Of a stretch of DNA of 64,000 nt, positions 11,619 to 21,616 are shown piece by piece. How positions within the stretch are numbered: the first letter of the stretch is position 1; every line of letters begins with the position of its first letter. The notes beneath the pieces are model-generated. The model saw nothing but the letters and a program-made list of their open reading frames with translations. It was not told the DNA's origin and ran no database searches. This stretch comes from Paenibacillus sp. SYP-B4298 (GTDB taxonomy: Bacteria > Bacillota > Bacilli > Paenibacillales > Paenibacillaceae). The DNA lies in assembly GCF_027627475.1 (NCBI RefSeq), contig NZ_CP115484.1:4072501-4136500 (forward strand). Direction: 5' to 3'. The position numbers were made by a program, and so were the translations under genes.

Positions 11619-12044
11619 CTACCGCATATATTCACTCATCTTGAGCCCTCTTGCGCCCATCAGAGAGTCGGGAGACGGCGGCTCCAGGCCGATCAGACGG
11701 TCGATCTCCAGCAACCGCTCATAAGGGTAGCGGATCGTCAGCATCAGCCCCGTGCCACGCTGCAGAGGAGCCTCTGGATTGTCGGCGGGCTGGCCGCTGG
11801 TGGAAGCCAGCTCATAGACGAGCAGCTCCGGCTTCATGCCGAGCTCGGCCAGTCTCGCCCGCGACTGCTCCACCATCGCCTCGCTTATATAGCCACGTTC
11901 ACCGCTCGCTCCAACCTCCAGCAGATAGTCCACTTCCTTTTGCAGTACCGCCTGTCGGACAATGAACACATGCTTATAGATCGGAGCGAACATGAACCAG
12001 CACATCATAGCCGACATCAACACAAATGCTAGCAATGATTTCAT
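11619..12044 (-). CDS. TadE/F-like single-span operon protein
   Basis: A 141-aa protein with an N-terminal hydrophobic helix (about 4-22) and a soluble exported domain. Its start overlaps the stop of the preceding 48-aa gene (ATGA at 12041-12044), showing translational coupling. AAGGAG lies nine bases upstream. It is probably another minor pseudopilin-type component; the family is not recognised from sequence alone. Confidence 0.45.
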   Translation of the reverse strand: MKSLLAFVLMSAMMCWFMFAPIYKHVFIVRQAVLQKEVDYLLEVGASGERGYISEAMVEQSRARLAELGMKPELLVYELASTSGQPADNPEAPLQRGTGLMLTIRYPYERLLEIDRLIGLEPPSPDSLMGARGLKMSEYMR

Positions 12045-12187
12045 GGGTCTGTCTCCTTGATTCTTTTGCTCATCGCTGCCCCGCTATCCCGGATGACATC
12101 CTTCCCGTCTTGTCCGCTTCCGTACAGACCGGTATAGAGGGCAAGGGCAGCGACCAGCAGCAGCGTGCTGATCAGCAGGGAACGCAT
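12041..12187 (-). CDS. 48-aa single-span membrane peptide in Tad-like operon
   Basis: The peptide begins MRSLLISTLLLVAALALYTG, then a short charged tail ending KETDP. One transmembrane helix occupies most of it. AGGAG lies upstream of the ATG at 12187 and the stop overlaps the next ATG. A longer upstream open frame exists but has no ribosome site. It is too small for usual gene finders and could be a second pilin-like subunit or an assembly factor. Confidence 0.6.
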   Translation of the reverse strand: MRSLLISTLLLVAALALYTGLYGSGQDGKDVIRDSGAAMSKRIKETDP

Positions 12188-12283
12188 CGCGCTTCTCTTC
12201 TCCTTTCTTCCGTTGGCAGCCTGAGTGCCTGCCGGTATACCATCTCCGGCAAGCGACCAGCCCGCCAGCATAGCTACGCATTG

Positions 12284-12433
12284 CTATGGCGTCATTGCAC
12301 TGATCTTGGCATTGGCAGCATTGCCCTGGCTCTGAATTTGTGCCTGTGTGCCTGTGCTGCTCTGAGTAATAATGCCGTTGAACAGCAACACGACAACGAC
12401 CAGCATCATTACCGTCATCAAAATGTTTCTCAC
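12284..12433 (-). CDS. 49-aa Flp-pilin-like membrane peptide
   Basis: A GTG-initiated frame preceded by AGGAGGTGA gives a 49-aa peptide: a short MRNILMT head, a hydrophobic helix (VMMLVVVVLLFNGIIT) and a small polar tail rich in Gln, Asn, Ser, Ala and Thr. That is the build of Flp/Fap-type pilins of Tad systems, though a canonical G/XXXXEY processing site is not evident. It lies directly downstream of tadC, where pilin or pseudopilin genes are expected. It is my best candidate for the major structural subunit; this is an inference from size, topology, ribosome site and position. Confidence 0.55.
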   Translation of the reverse strand: MRNILMTVMMLVVVVLLFNGIITQSSTGTQAQIQSQGNAANAKISAMTP

Positions 12434-12509
12434 CGCCCTCACCTCCTCTCATCGCATTCTTTGCCATCGGGAAGCAGACCTCTCTTGCGCACCAGCTATA
12501 GAAGCCAAC

Positions 12510-13382
12510 CTACGAATTCAGCGTCTGAAACAGCTTTTGCGCCTCCTGCACCCACGGGAAAATAAAAATTTGAAACATGTACAAAATCGGCACGCCTGCC
12601 AGCACGAACAGCAGGTACGAAGCACTCTCCTTGCGGCTCTCCTTGGCCAGATCCAGCTTCTCCTTGTAATCGTGAATCCTCTCTCGCAGGAGGCGGTAAT
12701 ATTCCTCGCTCTCGTGCAGCCGCAAAGAGTGGATTGTCTCTGTGAAGCTAAGCCCCTCCTCGGTTCCGATACGCTGCTTGAAGCGGTTCATCGCTCCTTC
12801 GGCGTCATGATACCATTCACCAAGCAGCCGTTGCAGCTCGCCCCGCAGCACTCTGGCATAAGGAAGGCAGCGCATCAGCTTGGTATGAATATTCAGAGAC
12901 GAGCCAGCCAGATAGAGCAACTGATTGCTGATCGTATAGATTTCCTTGGTCATCCGCTCTGCTCGCCATTTCTTCATGCTCTCCAGCATCGGCTTATCCA
13001 CCAGCAGCAGAGCGGAGGCAGCGGCAGCCCCGGAGTAAACCGCAGGCGCCAGCCCATGCCGGTAGCCCAGGATCGCAGCGGCAGGCAGCAGCACCAGCAG
13101 CAATTGGCGCACCAGCACATACAGGGCGGGGTCCCACTGGTATCCGATGCCTGCCAGCAGTGCCTCCCGCTCCTTAAATGCGGCTCCCATGCGGCTCAGA
13201 CCGAGCGCGTTCAGCAATCCCGCCGGCACCTGGTGCCGGGATGCAGTTGAGCCGGTTCCCAGATGCAGCCAGCGGGGCGGGCGCAGCAGCATCGCCCGCA
13301 GCAGTGCTCCAATACAGATGACGCCCAGCACATATTGCCCCGCTAACGCTGCCCACATCACATATCTCGCAGCCTCCATCAT
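12510..13382 (-). CDS. tadC: TadC-like type II secretion F-family membrane protein
   Basis: A 290-aa protein with an N-terminal membrane helix (8-30), a central pair of hydrophobic segments (about 95-130), a cytoplasmic helical region and a C-terminal membrane anchor (about 255-275). This is the arrangement of GspF/TadC inner-membrane platform proteins. It follows tadB by 11 bp and its ATG has GGGGG upstream. With TadB it should form the platform that the TadA ATPase drives. Confidence 0.75.
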   Translation of the reverse strand: MMEAARYVMWAALAGQYVLGVICIGALLRAMLLRPPRWLHLGTGSTASRHQVPAGLLNALGLSRMGAAFKEREALLAGIGYQWDPALYVLVRQLLLVLLPAAAILGYRHGLAPAVYSGAAAASALLLVDKPMLESMKKWRAERMTKEIYTISNQLLYLAGSSLNIHTKLMRCLPYARVLRGELQRLLGEWYHDAEGAMNRFKQRIGTEEGLSFTETIHSLRLHESEEYYRLLRERIHDYKEKLDLAKESRKESASYLLFVLAGVPILYMFQIFIFPWVQEAQKLFQTLNS

Positions 13383-13393
13383 GCAGACCCCCT

Positions 13394-14341
13394 TTACATT
13401 TTTTTGCGGGATAGATACAGACCCATAATGAAGGACACTACAATCAGTACAGCCGCATTCAGCAGCATATCTCTTCCTTTGGGGTCGAGCACATAGTAAT
13501 AGTAGGCCTGCTCCGGGTTGTAATGCAGATTAATGCCGACGAATAGCGCAAGGAACAGAATCGGTGTAAAATTTGCAATCCGAATCTCCAGCAGTCGGTT
13601 CCTCTCCTGCTGATTGGCTCGCCGAGCCTTGCGCATGTCCGTAATCAGCTCCTTGAGGTTGTCCGTCACCGCATGTCCCTCTGCCAGCGCCACCCGCAAA
13701 ATTTGCACATAATAATCAGCCCAGACATGCCCAAGCGAGGCCGCAAAGATTCGCAGGCTGGCCTCATCATCTCCTCTGACGGATAGATTGCGGTACAGTT
13801 GCTCGAATACGGACTGAATCGGTCCGAGCAGCCGCTTCTCCTCTACTGTCCGCTGGAGCGCGCTGCGAATGTTCCGCTCGCCGGTAATCAGGTAGCATTG
13901 ATAGAACAGCTCCACCGCCGGCAAAAAATCAAGCTGCGTCTTGAGCTGCCGCTGAGCAAGCGACATGCGCAGCCACAGATACGGAGCCGCTCCCAGCAGC
14001 AGGCTGAACAGCACAATTCCCCTTGCACTTTGGAAGAAGACAGCACCGCTTCCAGCTCCAACAATCGTCAATGTCACAGACAGACCTGCGAAGCCCACTG
14101 GCTGCAATGGCCAACGCATGGATTCTAGCAGATCCGACAAATGGCGGTAAGGCGTCTCATAACGGGCCAGCCACCTAGCTAGCCTGTTGATCAGCCGTGC
14201 ATCCTGCCTGTAGGTCAGCCGATCCTGCCGAACCTCCTGATCTGCCATCCTGCGAAACAACAGGTACAACAATGCACAAAGAGCAATGAACAGCAGTGCA
14301 GCGGGCAGCCACGGCCCGGCAAGAATTACAGCCGCATTCAT
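13394..14341 (-). CDS. tadB: TadB-like type II secretion F-family membrane protein
   Basis: A 315-aa protein with membrane segments near 8-28, 82-120 and 260-310 and a cytoplasmic GspF-like domain between them (LPAVELFYQCYLITGERN). The start codon overlaps the tadA stop (ATGA, 14338-14341). It is the partner of TadC in the membrane platform. Confidence 0.75.
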   Translation of the reverse strand: MNAAVILAGPWLPAALLFIALCALLYLLFRRMADQEVRQDRLTYRQDARLINRLARWLARYETPYRHLSDLLESMRWPLQPVGFAGLSVTLTIVGAGSGAVFFQSARGIVLFSLLLGAAPYLWLRMSLAQRQLKTQLDFLPAVELFYQCYLITGERNIRSALQRTVEEKRLLGPIQSVFEQLYRNLSVRGDDEASLRIFAASLGHVWADYYVQILRVALAEGHAVTDNLKELITDMRKARRANQQERNRLLEIRIANFTPILFLALFVGINLHYNPEQAYYYYVLDPKGRDMLLNAAVLIVVSFIMGLYLSRKKM

Positions 14342-15798
14342 GGCCGTCCTCCTCCAGGGAAGCTAGGGGCTTCCCGTCCTGGCAGCTTCATCGCCTCCAG
14401 CTCCTCCGGCTTCACCCGTGAGGATGCGTCCCCTGTCTGCTCCGCGAGTGCCAACTGGGCCGCGCTCTTCATCGCTGCCAGCTCCCCCGACACTGTCCAG
14501 CTCCCGGACGCCCGCTCATAGCGTACCCAGTCATGAACCTCCGCCTGTCCGTTATGCCAATACAGTCTGCCGATTCTGGCAATGCGCCGCTTGCCGTCTA
14601 GCTGACGCATCTCGATGCCGACCTGCGCTACATATTCGGTGATGCGCTTCATTAGCCGTTCCGGGTTCATCGACCGTCCGTCCAGCATGCACATATCGGT
14701 GATGGCCTCTGGCACATCCTCCAACGTGTTGGCGTGGACAGTCGTCATACTGCCCGAGTGCCCGCGAGTGCAGGCCCGCACATAGATATTCGCATCGTCA
14801 TCCCTGATCTCTGCGTGAATGATCCGCTGGGGCGACTGCCGGAGCGCCAGCTTGAACGCCTGCGCCGCGCTATGCTGGCTGTCCTCATCCGTCTCGTATT
14901 CCACAATGTTTTTGCTGGGAAAATCACGCCGCAGCCGCATCTCCAGACGGCTTTCAATGGTGATGATGCGTTCCTCGTCCGGCAACTGCGCAATGAGCGA
15001 CTTGATGAGGTGCGTCTTGCCAGCATTGGTCGGCCCAATAATGACGATGTTCAGGCGCGCTTGCAAAATATGCAGTATCACCTCCAGCACCTGCTCGCTC
15101 ATCGTCTGCACCTCCGGTCGGCACAGGCTGCTCAGCTCAAAGCGCCGCACAGTGTAGAACCTCAGTGTAAGCGTGGGCTCAGACGTGAAGCCGAAGCCTG
15201 TCATCGTCACCCGCGTGCCGTCGGACAGCATCACCTCCGCCCAGCGCTTGCGCGGATTAATGCGGTCATTATTGTAGAGCACCAGATTTTGCTGAATCCG
15301 ATGTACATCCATAATCGAGTCGAAGGCATAGGCGGAGGGCGCCGCATAGCCGTCCCGCACCTCAAATATGCGCGTCCCGACGACCTGAATCTCCTCCAGC
15401 CCTTCCCGACTTTGCAGCACCAGCTCCAGCACATGCAGCCCGATCACCTCGGCGAACAATGCCTCGGCGAGCGTCGGATACGGATGCAGATAGCCTGGAA
15501 GCTGATGGATACGCTCACGGATGAGCTTATCCGTAATCATCGCCAGCACCTCCTCCCGCTCCTGCTTAAATCCGAGTACAGCACGGTTGAGCCGTTCATT
15601 ATGCTGGCGGCGCTCCTCCTCTGAGGAGCCTCTGGGGGCAGCGAGATAACCGCGCACCTCCTCAGCCAGTCGGGCAAAGGTCTGCTCGGGGCCGACCGAC
15701 AGCCGCGATTGCAAAGGGGTGTCGCTAACCTGCTCAGCGCCAAGCTTGGCTGCATATTCTGTCGGAGAGAAGCGCCCTCCTGCAGCCGCGCCCGTCAT
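14338..15798 (-). CDS. tadA: TadA/CpaF-type secretion ATPase
   Basis: A 486-aa VirB11-like hexameric ATPase. The Walker A motif reads GPTNAGKT, the His box GHSGSMTTVHANT, and an acidic Walker B region is RIIHAEIRDDDA, which lacks the usual GE(V/I)RG pattern. It should energise pilus assembly or secretion at the cytoplasmic face. I chose ATG 15798: it overlaps the tadZ stop (ATGA), whereas the longer open frame overlaps tadZ by 150 bp. Confidence 0.88.
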   Translation of the reverse strand: MTGAAAGGRFSPTEYAAKLGAEQVSDTPLQSRLSVGPEQTFARLAEEVRGYLAAPRGSSEEERRQHNERLNRAVLGFKQEREEVLAMITDKLIRERIHQLPGYLHPYPTLAEALFAEVIGLHVLELVLQSREGLEEIQVVGTRIFEVRDGYAAPSAYAFDSIMDVHRIQQNLVLYNNDRINPRKRWAEVMLSDGTRVTMTGFGFTSEPTLTLRFYTVRRFELSSLCRPEVQTMSEQVLEVILHILQARLNIVIIGPTNAGKTHLIKSLIAQLPDEERIITIESRLEMRLRRDFPSKNIVEYETDEDSQHSAAQAFKLALRQSPQRIIHAEIRDDDANIYVRACTRGHSGSMTTVHANTLEDVPEAITDMCMLDGRSMNPERLMKRITEYVAQVGIEMRQLDGKRRIARIGRLYWHNGQAEVHDWVRYERASGSWTVSGELAAMKSAAQLALAEQTGDASSRVKPEELEAMKLPGREAPSFPGGGRP

Positions 15799-16640
15799 AC
15801 CTCCGCTCCGTTGCGGAGCGCTGCCAGCCTGCGGTACCAAGGCTGCTTCTTCTTCTCGCTCCCGCGCTGCAGCGCGTAGGTGCGGCTGATCAGCTCGGCT
15901 GTCGGCTTCATCGCCAGCCGCCCTTGCTTGTCTGAACGCAGCCATTCCTCCAGTCTGCCGCTATCAAGCTGCATCAGCAGCGACTCGTTCATGCGAAGCT
16001 GCTCCGCTACAGGAATGCCAATCTCTTTGCGTATATCTCTCACTGGAAATCCTCCATTTCTCCATGGCGGGGATATGATGATCCCTTTATAATCAGTTGG
16101 CGCGATGCCAAACAGAGGCGAGACCTGATAAATCCAACGTTTCCCATCCTCCTGAAAGCTCGCTAGCGCCGGCGTTGTCGTCAGTAGTCTCAGACCTGCA
16201 CGACGCAGGACAGCAATCGTCGCCGCGTTATCCCAATACGCACTCACGTCAGCAACGACTGCGGAGTATGAGCCAAGCCCTATGTCGAGCAGCAGCTCCA
16301 CCTCCTGCGGCGTAAAATATTCAGCCTGATCCCGCAGCATGTTGCCAAATAACACATGCAGACGGGGGTTGTCCGGAAGCGGATAGAGCGAGCTGGCCAA
16401 TCTGCCCGGGGTCAAGGCGCCCGACAGCAGCTCAGGACGCAACTGGTCAAGCGTCATTCCCGGACGGTCAATGCCCAGGTAGCGGTGCAGCTTGGCACTC
16501 TTCAGATTCAGATCCAGATACAATATCCTTCCCTCATGCTCCTCCGCCAGCCGGTAAGCGGCGGCAAATGCTGCGCAGGTCGTTCCGATATTCGGTGTTG
16601 TTCCGACAAACCCGATGAGCGGCGCGAGATTCGCTGTCAT
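15795..16640 (-). CDS. tadZ: TadZ/CpaE-like P-loop protein
   Basis: A 281-aa MinD/ParA-superfamily protein with a deviant Walker A (GTTPNIGTT), lacking the usual Lys-Gly-Gly, as in atypical TadZ proteins. It is followed by LYLDLNLKSAKLHRYLG. TadZ/CpaE localises the Tad machine at the membrane. ATG 16640 has GGGGGAGGTGA upstream and overlaps the cpaB-like stop (ATGA); the longer open frame upstream is not needed. Confidence 0.75.
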   Translation of the reverse strand: MTANLAPLIGFVGTTPNIGTTCAAFAAAYRLAEEHEGRILYLDLNLKSAKLHRYLGIDRPGMTLDQLRPELLSGALTPGRLASSLYPLPDNPRLHVLFGNMLRDQAEYFTPQEVELLLDIGLGSYSAVVADVSAYWDNAATIAVLRRAGLRLLTTTPALASFQEDGKRWIYQVSPLFGIAPTDYKGIIISPPWRNGGFPVRDIRKEIGIPVAEQLRMNESLLMQLDSGRLEEWLRSDKQGRLAMKPTAELISRTYALQRGSEKKKQPWYRRLAALRNGAEV

Positions 16641-17365
16641 GGATTCACCTCCCCCTCTGCATTCCTGTCCGGCTCGAAGGACAGCGGGCTGAAGGCAATG
16701 ACCAGCTTCGCTTCGCCCTCCTTGCACAGACGATCAATCGCCAGCCACTGCTCCTCCGTCAGATTGAGATTGATCGAATCGATCATCGCATTCGCATCCC
16801 GTCGCGAGGCATACATCCCCTGCTTGTTCCCGGCCGCCATCGACAGCACATTCGGGTTGGCCGGGTCGTCTACCTCCTGGTTGCCGGAGCTCTTCACGGA
16901 AGCCACCGTGACCAATTCGGGGAACATGCGGACAGAGTCCGACGCTGTGCCCGATAGGTACAGAATCACCTTGTCCCCGGCACGAATCCCGTTGGATACG
17001 GACAATACATAATCTCGGGGAATCTGAAAGGTGGCCTCAGCACGCCCCGGAAGCAGCCTGTACGGGCTGATCTTCCAATCCAGAATAGGCTCGCCCGCAC
17101 CGAGCGGAACGGCGGTCTCCATCCCCAGCGCCAGCGACGGGTCTGTTAACATCTCGCTGCTATAGCCTGAACGCGGGATAGCCGCAACGGTAATCATATC
17201 GCCCGTAATTCGTTCCCCTGTGCTAATGAAGCGGGAGGGCACCAGCACTTCAATCATCTCTTGCATCATCATTTGTCTGGCCTGGAACTGGTACATGGCA
17301 TAGACCAGCAGTGCCGACAGCAGGGCAGCAACAGCTCCAATCCACATATTTCGTCTACGATTCAT
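16637..17365 (-). CDS. cpaB: CpaB/RcpC-like SAF-domain pilus assembly protein
   Basis: A 242-aa protein with one N-terminal membrane helix (about 7-25) and an exported SAF domain (VLVPSRFISTGERITGDMIT), as in CpaB/RcpC and FlgA. It is the first gene of the Tad-like operon. In Gram-negatives CpaB works with the secretin; here no secretin gene is present, so it may contact the cell wall or the pilus instead. GAGGAGG precedes the ATG. Confidence 0.75.
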   Translation of the reverse strand: MNRRRNMWIGAVAALLSALLVYAMYQFQARQMMMQEMIEVLVPSRFISTGERITGDMITVAAIPRSGYSSEMLTDPSLALGMETAVPLGAGEPILDWKISPYRLLPGRAEATFQIPRDYVLSVSNGIRAGDKVILYLSGTASDSVRMFPELVTVASVKSSGNQEVDDPANPNVLSMAAGNKQGMYASRRDANAMIDSINLNLTEEQWLAIDRLCKEGEAKLVIAFSPLSFEPDRNAEGEVNP

Positions 17366-17461
17366 TACGCCTCCTCAGCAAATCCCCCACGCTAGCAGCC
17401 TACGCTTCCTCCTGTAGCACCCTACACACGCAGATATTAGGGGGATAAAGGCAGAAAACGC

Positions 17462-17501
17462 AAAAAAGAACGCAGCAGGGCAGCACCCGTGCTTGCGTTC
17501 T
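17462..17501 (-). terminator. Terminator-like hairpin in the leader of the Tad-like operon
   Basis: On the minus strand GAACGCAAGCAC folds back on the downstream GCTGCGTTC, followed by TTTTTT. It lies about 100 bp upstream of the cpaB start, in the same orientation. No minus-strand gene lies immediately upstream, so it would attenuate transcription into the Tad operon, or stop antisense reads from the glpK promoter area. Confidence 0.55.
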
Positions 17502-17525
17502 TCGCATAGCGGCAGAATAGTATAG

Positions 17526-19205
<1,680 letters not shown>

Positions 19206-19260
19206 TAGCGCCTACCGGCATTGACCTCGGTCATAAGAGAAACAACATGTATGCAATGGC

Positions 19261-19302
19261 AAAAAAAAGCGGATACACCTCTAGCAGGAGATGTATTCGC
19301 TT
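19261..19302 (-). terminator. Terminator of the 39-aa membrane peptide gene
   Basis: On the minus strand AGCGAATACATCTCC pairs with GAGGTGTATCCGCT and is followed by eight T. It lies 30 bp after the small gene's stop and converges with glpK. Confidence 0.8.
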
Positions 19303-19331
19303 CTGTTTGTTCCTTAACCCTTCAGCTCAGC

Positions 19332-19451
19332 TTATCCTTCAGGGTCTTCCCATTTTTTGGAATACGCTTTGTTCGTTGCCCAGATCGTGGCCCAGATCAA
19401 AAATGCAGTGATAATACCGGCTGCAACCCATACGCCTACAGGCACATCCAT
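19332..19451 (-). CDS. 39-aa single-span membrane peptide
   Basis: ATG 19451 is preceded by GGAGGG at nine bases. The peptide reads MDVPVGVWVAAGIITAFLIW, a membrane helix continuing to about residue 25, then a NKAYSKKWEDPEG tail, and the gene ends in its own strong terminator. The complete small transcription unit makes it a convincing missed gene. The KAYS-basic-acidic tail recalls the small membrane protein YtzI of Bacillus, but I do not assign a family; it might be an accessory subunit of a transporter. Confidence 0.7.
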   Translation of the reverse strand: MDVPVGVWVAAGIITAFLIWATIWATNKAYSKKWEDPEG

Positions 19452-19466
19452 TGATTAATCCCTCCT

Positions 19467-20102
19467 TCATGGACGACATGGACGATTATCTCCGTCTTGT
19501 CCAGTTTGCTCGTCCTCTCTATAACCAAGTCCTCCAAAAATAAATGCCGTCGCATGCTCTACAAAAGCTTCATGGGGATGCGGCTCCTCCTGGAGCAAAG
19601 CCTGAAATTCCGGCTTCCTGGGACCGAACATCAAGATGCCGAGCACAGACATCAACGTCATGTCAGTGGATTGAAAATGAAACAAGCGCTGCCGCTTCCC
19701 TTCCTCCAAGCAATCGCGCAACAGACTCCATAACGGAAAGGTATGCTTTCTGACCGTCCCCATCCGCTCGGACTCCATCATCATCTCCTGACGGATAACA
19801 TTGTGCAGCTCAGGCTCCCCCAGCCTGAAGGCAGACACCTCATAAATAAGCAGCTTAATGCATTCCACCGGATTCCCCCGTACAGCCTCTATGCGCTGCA
19901 GGACTTCCTCGGGAAGAGCCTTCTCGAACATGGCTTGAAACACCTTTTCTTTGCCGCCAAAATGATAGGAGACCAGCGCAACGTTGACCCCCGCCTCCTC
20001 GCAGATCTGGCGCACTGTTGTCCGGTCATAGCCATACATAGCGAATAATTTTTTGGCAGACTGCAAAATACGCAGCTTACTGTCCCCTTCAGCGTGTCGC
20101 AT
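19467..20102 (-). CDS. TetR-family transcriptional regulator
   Basis: A 211-aa regulator with a typical TetR helix-turn-helix at about 10-55 (TTVRQICEEAGVNVALVSYHF) and a ligand-binding C-terminal part similar in layout to the CerR/TetR_C type. ATG 20102 has AAGGGGGG five bases upstream; the longer frame lacks one. It lies downstream of, and codirectional with, a YhgE/ABC-2-type exporter, which it probably controls through the palindromes upstream of that exporter. Confidence 0.85.
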   Translation of the reverse strand: MRHAEGDSKLRILQSAKKLFAMYGYDRTTVRQICEEAGVNVALVSYHFGGKEKVFQAMFEKALPEEVLQRIEAVRGNPVECIKLLIYEVSAFRLGEPELHNVIRQEMMMESERMGTVRKHTFPLWSLLRDCLEEGKRQRLFHFQSTDMTLMSVLGILMFGPRKPEFQALLQEEPHPHEAFVEHATAFIFGGLGYREDEQTGQDGDNRPCRP

Positions 20103-20228
20103 AGCAGCCCCCCTTTCCGTAATCAAAACAGCGCCCGCCATAGGGGGCTCTTTCACTTCACCACTCTAAATTATGAAGCGTATACAGCGTGAAATCAAGC
20201 CTTATCTTGCATGTCGCCCTATTTATGG

Positions 20229-20260
20229 AAAAAACGCCTGCTCCAGATCGGAGACAGGCG
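20229..20260 (-). terminator. Terminator between the exporter and the TetR gene
   Basis: On the minus strand CGCCTG...CAGGCG is followed by TTTTTT. It ends the exporter transcript about 100 bp after its stop. Confidence 0.75.
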
Positions 20261-20365
20261 CATCCTTAGCGGGATTGTTCGATAGGCTATGTCTTGCTGC
20301 CCTGTCTCGGATTAGAGTGGTGATTAACGCAGGCGTAAGCCAAGACTGTGGGAACTGCTGGTTCG

Positions 20366-21514
20366 TCAAGACGACGCTGCGCCTCTTGTTGCCGGGTCTT
20401 TCCGTATCGCGACTGCTCCGGCGCTCAGCAGCGCCGACACAGCCAAGATGAGCAGCAGAGCAAGCGAGGCAGAGCCAACCCCAGTGCCGCCGAACAGCAC
20501 ATCCATGCTGCCTTCCACAGCATACGTAGCCGGCAGCAACTGACCTAATGTCCCATAAAAATCCGGGAGCAGCTCGCGTGGAATCATCGCGCCCGAGGTG
20601 ACCAGTTGGGTGGACAGCGTAATAATATTTAGCAGCATGCCCGCCATACCTAACCATAGAATAAATAATTGCGCGACAAACATAAAGCACAGCACGAACA
20701 GCAACTGGAAGCTCCAGACGGCCAGGAAGCCCTGTGTCATCTGCCCGCCCAGTGCGTACAGGAGAGAGGAGCCGACCAGCGATACGATAACCGCCGCTGC
20801 CACATTCAGCAGGCTGCGCGCGCCGAATCTGTGCCATCTGCCGATCTGTCCACTTACCGCGAGCGCCGACTGCTGGAAATTCATCGCCATAATCATCGAG
20901 CCCACATAAGAGGCCAGCACCATCATCATAGGCACCATCTGGTTATTCGTTCCCTGAACAGGATTCGAGATTTCCACGTTAGACACGACACGCTCGGACA
21001 ACTGGCTGGCAGCGCTGGCTGCCTCCTGCTCCGGCATATGCAGTCTACCCAGCAGTGCCTGCGCGCCGCCCGCGATCGCCTGCTTGTTCGCTGCTGCCGT
21101 GATCTGGGCCGAGATGCCGGTCATCATGCTCTTCACCATGGCCGGATTCGATTCATTCACATAATAATCCAGTTGGGCAGGCGCATCCTGGGAAGCCAGC
21201 GAGGCTGTGAAGCCCTCTGGAATTCGAACCACCATCTGCAGCTTGCGTTCATCCAACAGTTGCTTCGCTTGCTCAAGCGATGCCGCTTCGTCGATCTGCA
21301 CCGGAAGCGACTCCTCAAGCTGGCTCGCCATCACGAGGCCCGCCTGCCCTTCATCCTCGTTGATAATGCTAATATGGAACCGGTCGATCCGTTCCGCCAC
21401 CCCGCTGTAGCCTGTCATCCAGATGACCGAAAATATTAGCTGAAACATAACAGCAGTTACAATGCCTACGATTGTCGTGGGCCTCTTCAAAAATGCTTGC
21501 AATGCGCCTGTCAT
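20366..21514 (-). CDS. YhgE/Pip or ABC-2-type membrane exporter
   Basis: A 382-aa protein with one membrane helix near the N-terminus (about 12-35), a large extracytoplasmic domain (40-195) and five to six C-terminal membrane segments (about 190-370) ending in a basic tail. This is the layout of ABC-2 type permeases of the YhgE/Pip/DUF3533 group, often paired with TetR regulators and implicated in drug or lipid export. No ATPase gene is adjacent, which also fits that group. Substrate unknown. Confidence 0.75.
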   Translation of the reverse strand: MTGALQAFLKRPTTIVGIVTAVMFQLIFSVIWMTGYSGVAERIDRFHISIINEDEGQAGLVMASQLEESLPVQIDEAASLEQAKQLLDERKLQMVVRIPEGFTASLASQDAPAQLDYYVNESNPAMVKSMMTGISAQITAAANKQAIAGGAQALLGRLHMPEQEAASAASQLSERVVSNVEISNPVQGTNNQMVPMMMVLASYVGSMIMAMNFQQSALAVSGQIGRWHRFGARSLLNVAAAVIVSLVGSSLLYALGGQMTQGFLAVWSFQLLFVLCFMFVAQLFILWLGMAGMLLNIITLSTQLVTSGAMIPRELLPDFYGTLGQLLPATYAVEGSMDVLFGGTGVGSASLALLLILAVSALLSAGAVAIRKDPATRGAASS

Positions 21515-21589
21515 TTCTCAACACCCTTTCACTGTGTATACCATGGATAGAAGCCTTCCTAATTTGATTGCCCCTTCTTAACTCCAATC

Positions 21590-21616
21590 AAACAATTGTT
21601 TTAAATAATTGTTTAA
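21590..21616. promoter_or_regulatory. Palindromic candidate operator for the TetR regulator
   Basis: A perfect 12-bp palindrome AAACAATTGTTT (21590-21601) is followed immediately by the imperfect palindrome TTAAATAATTGTTTAA. They lie 75 bp upstream of the exporter start, between it and a divergent exported-protein gene, so they could control both. Confidence 0.5.

Noticed and set aside
14734-15624. 296-codon plus-strand frame antisense to tadA
   Set aside because: Fully inside tadA, no ribosome site, no recognisable domain.
15796-15945. Longer tadA start overlapping tadZ by 150 bp
   Set aside because: The ATGA overlap at 15795-15798 gives the coupled start seen throughout this operon.
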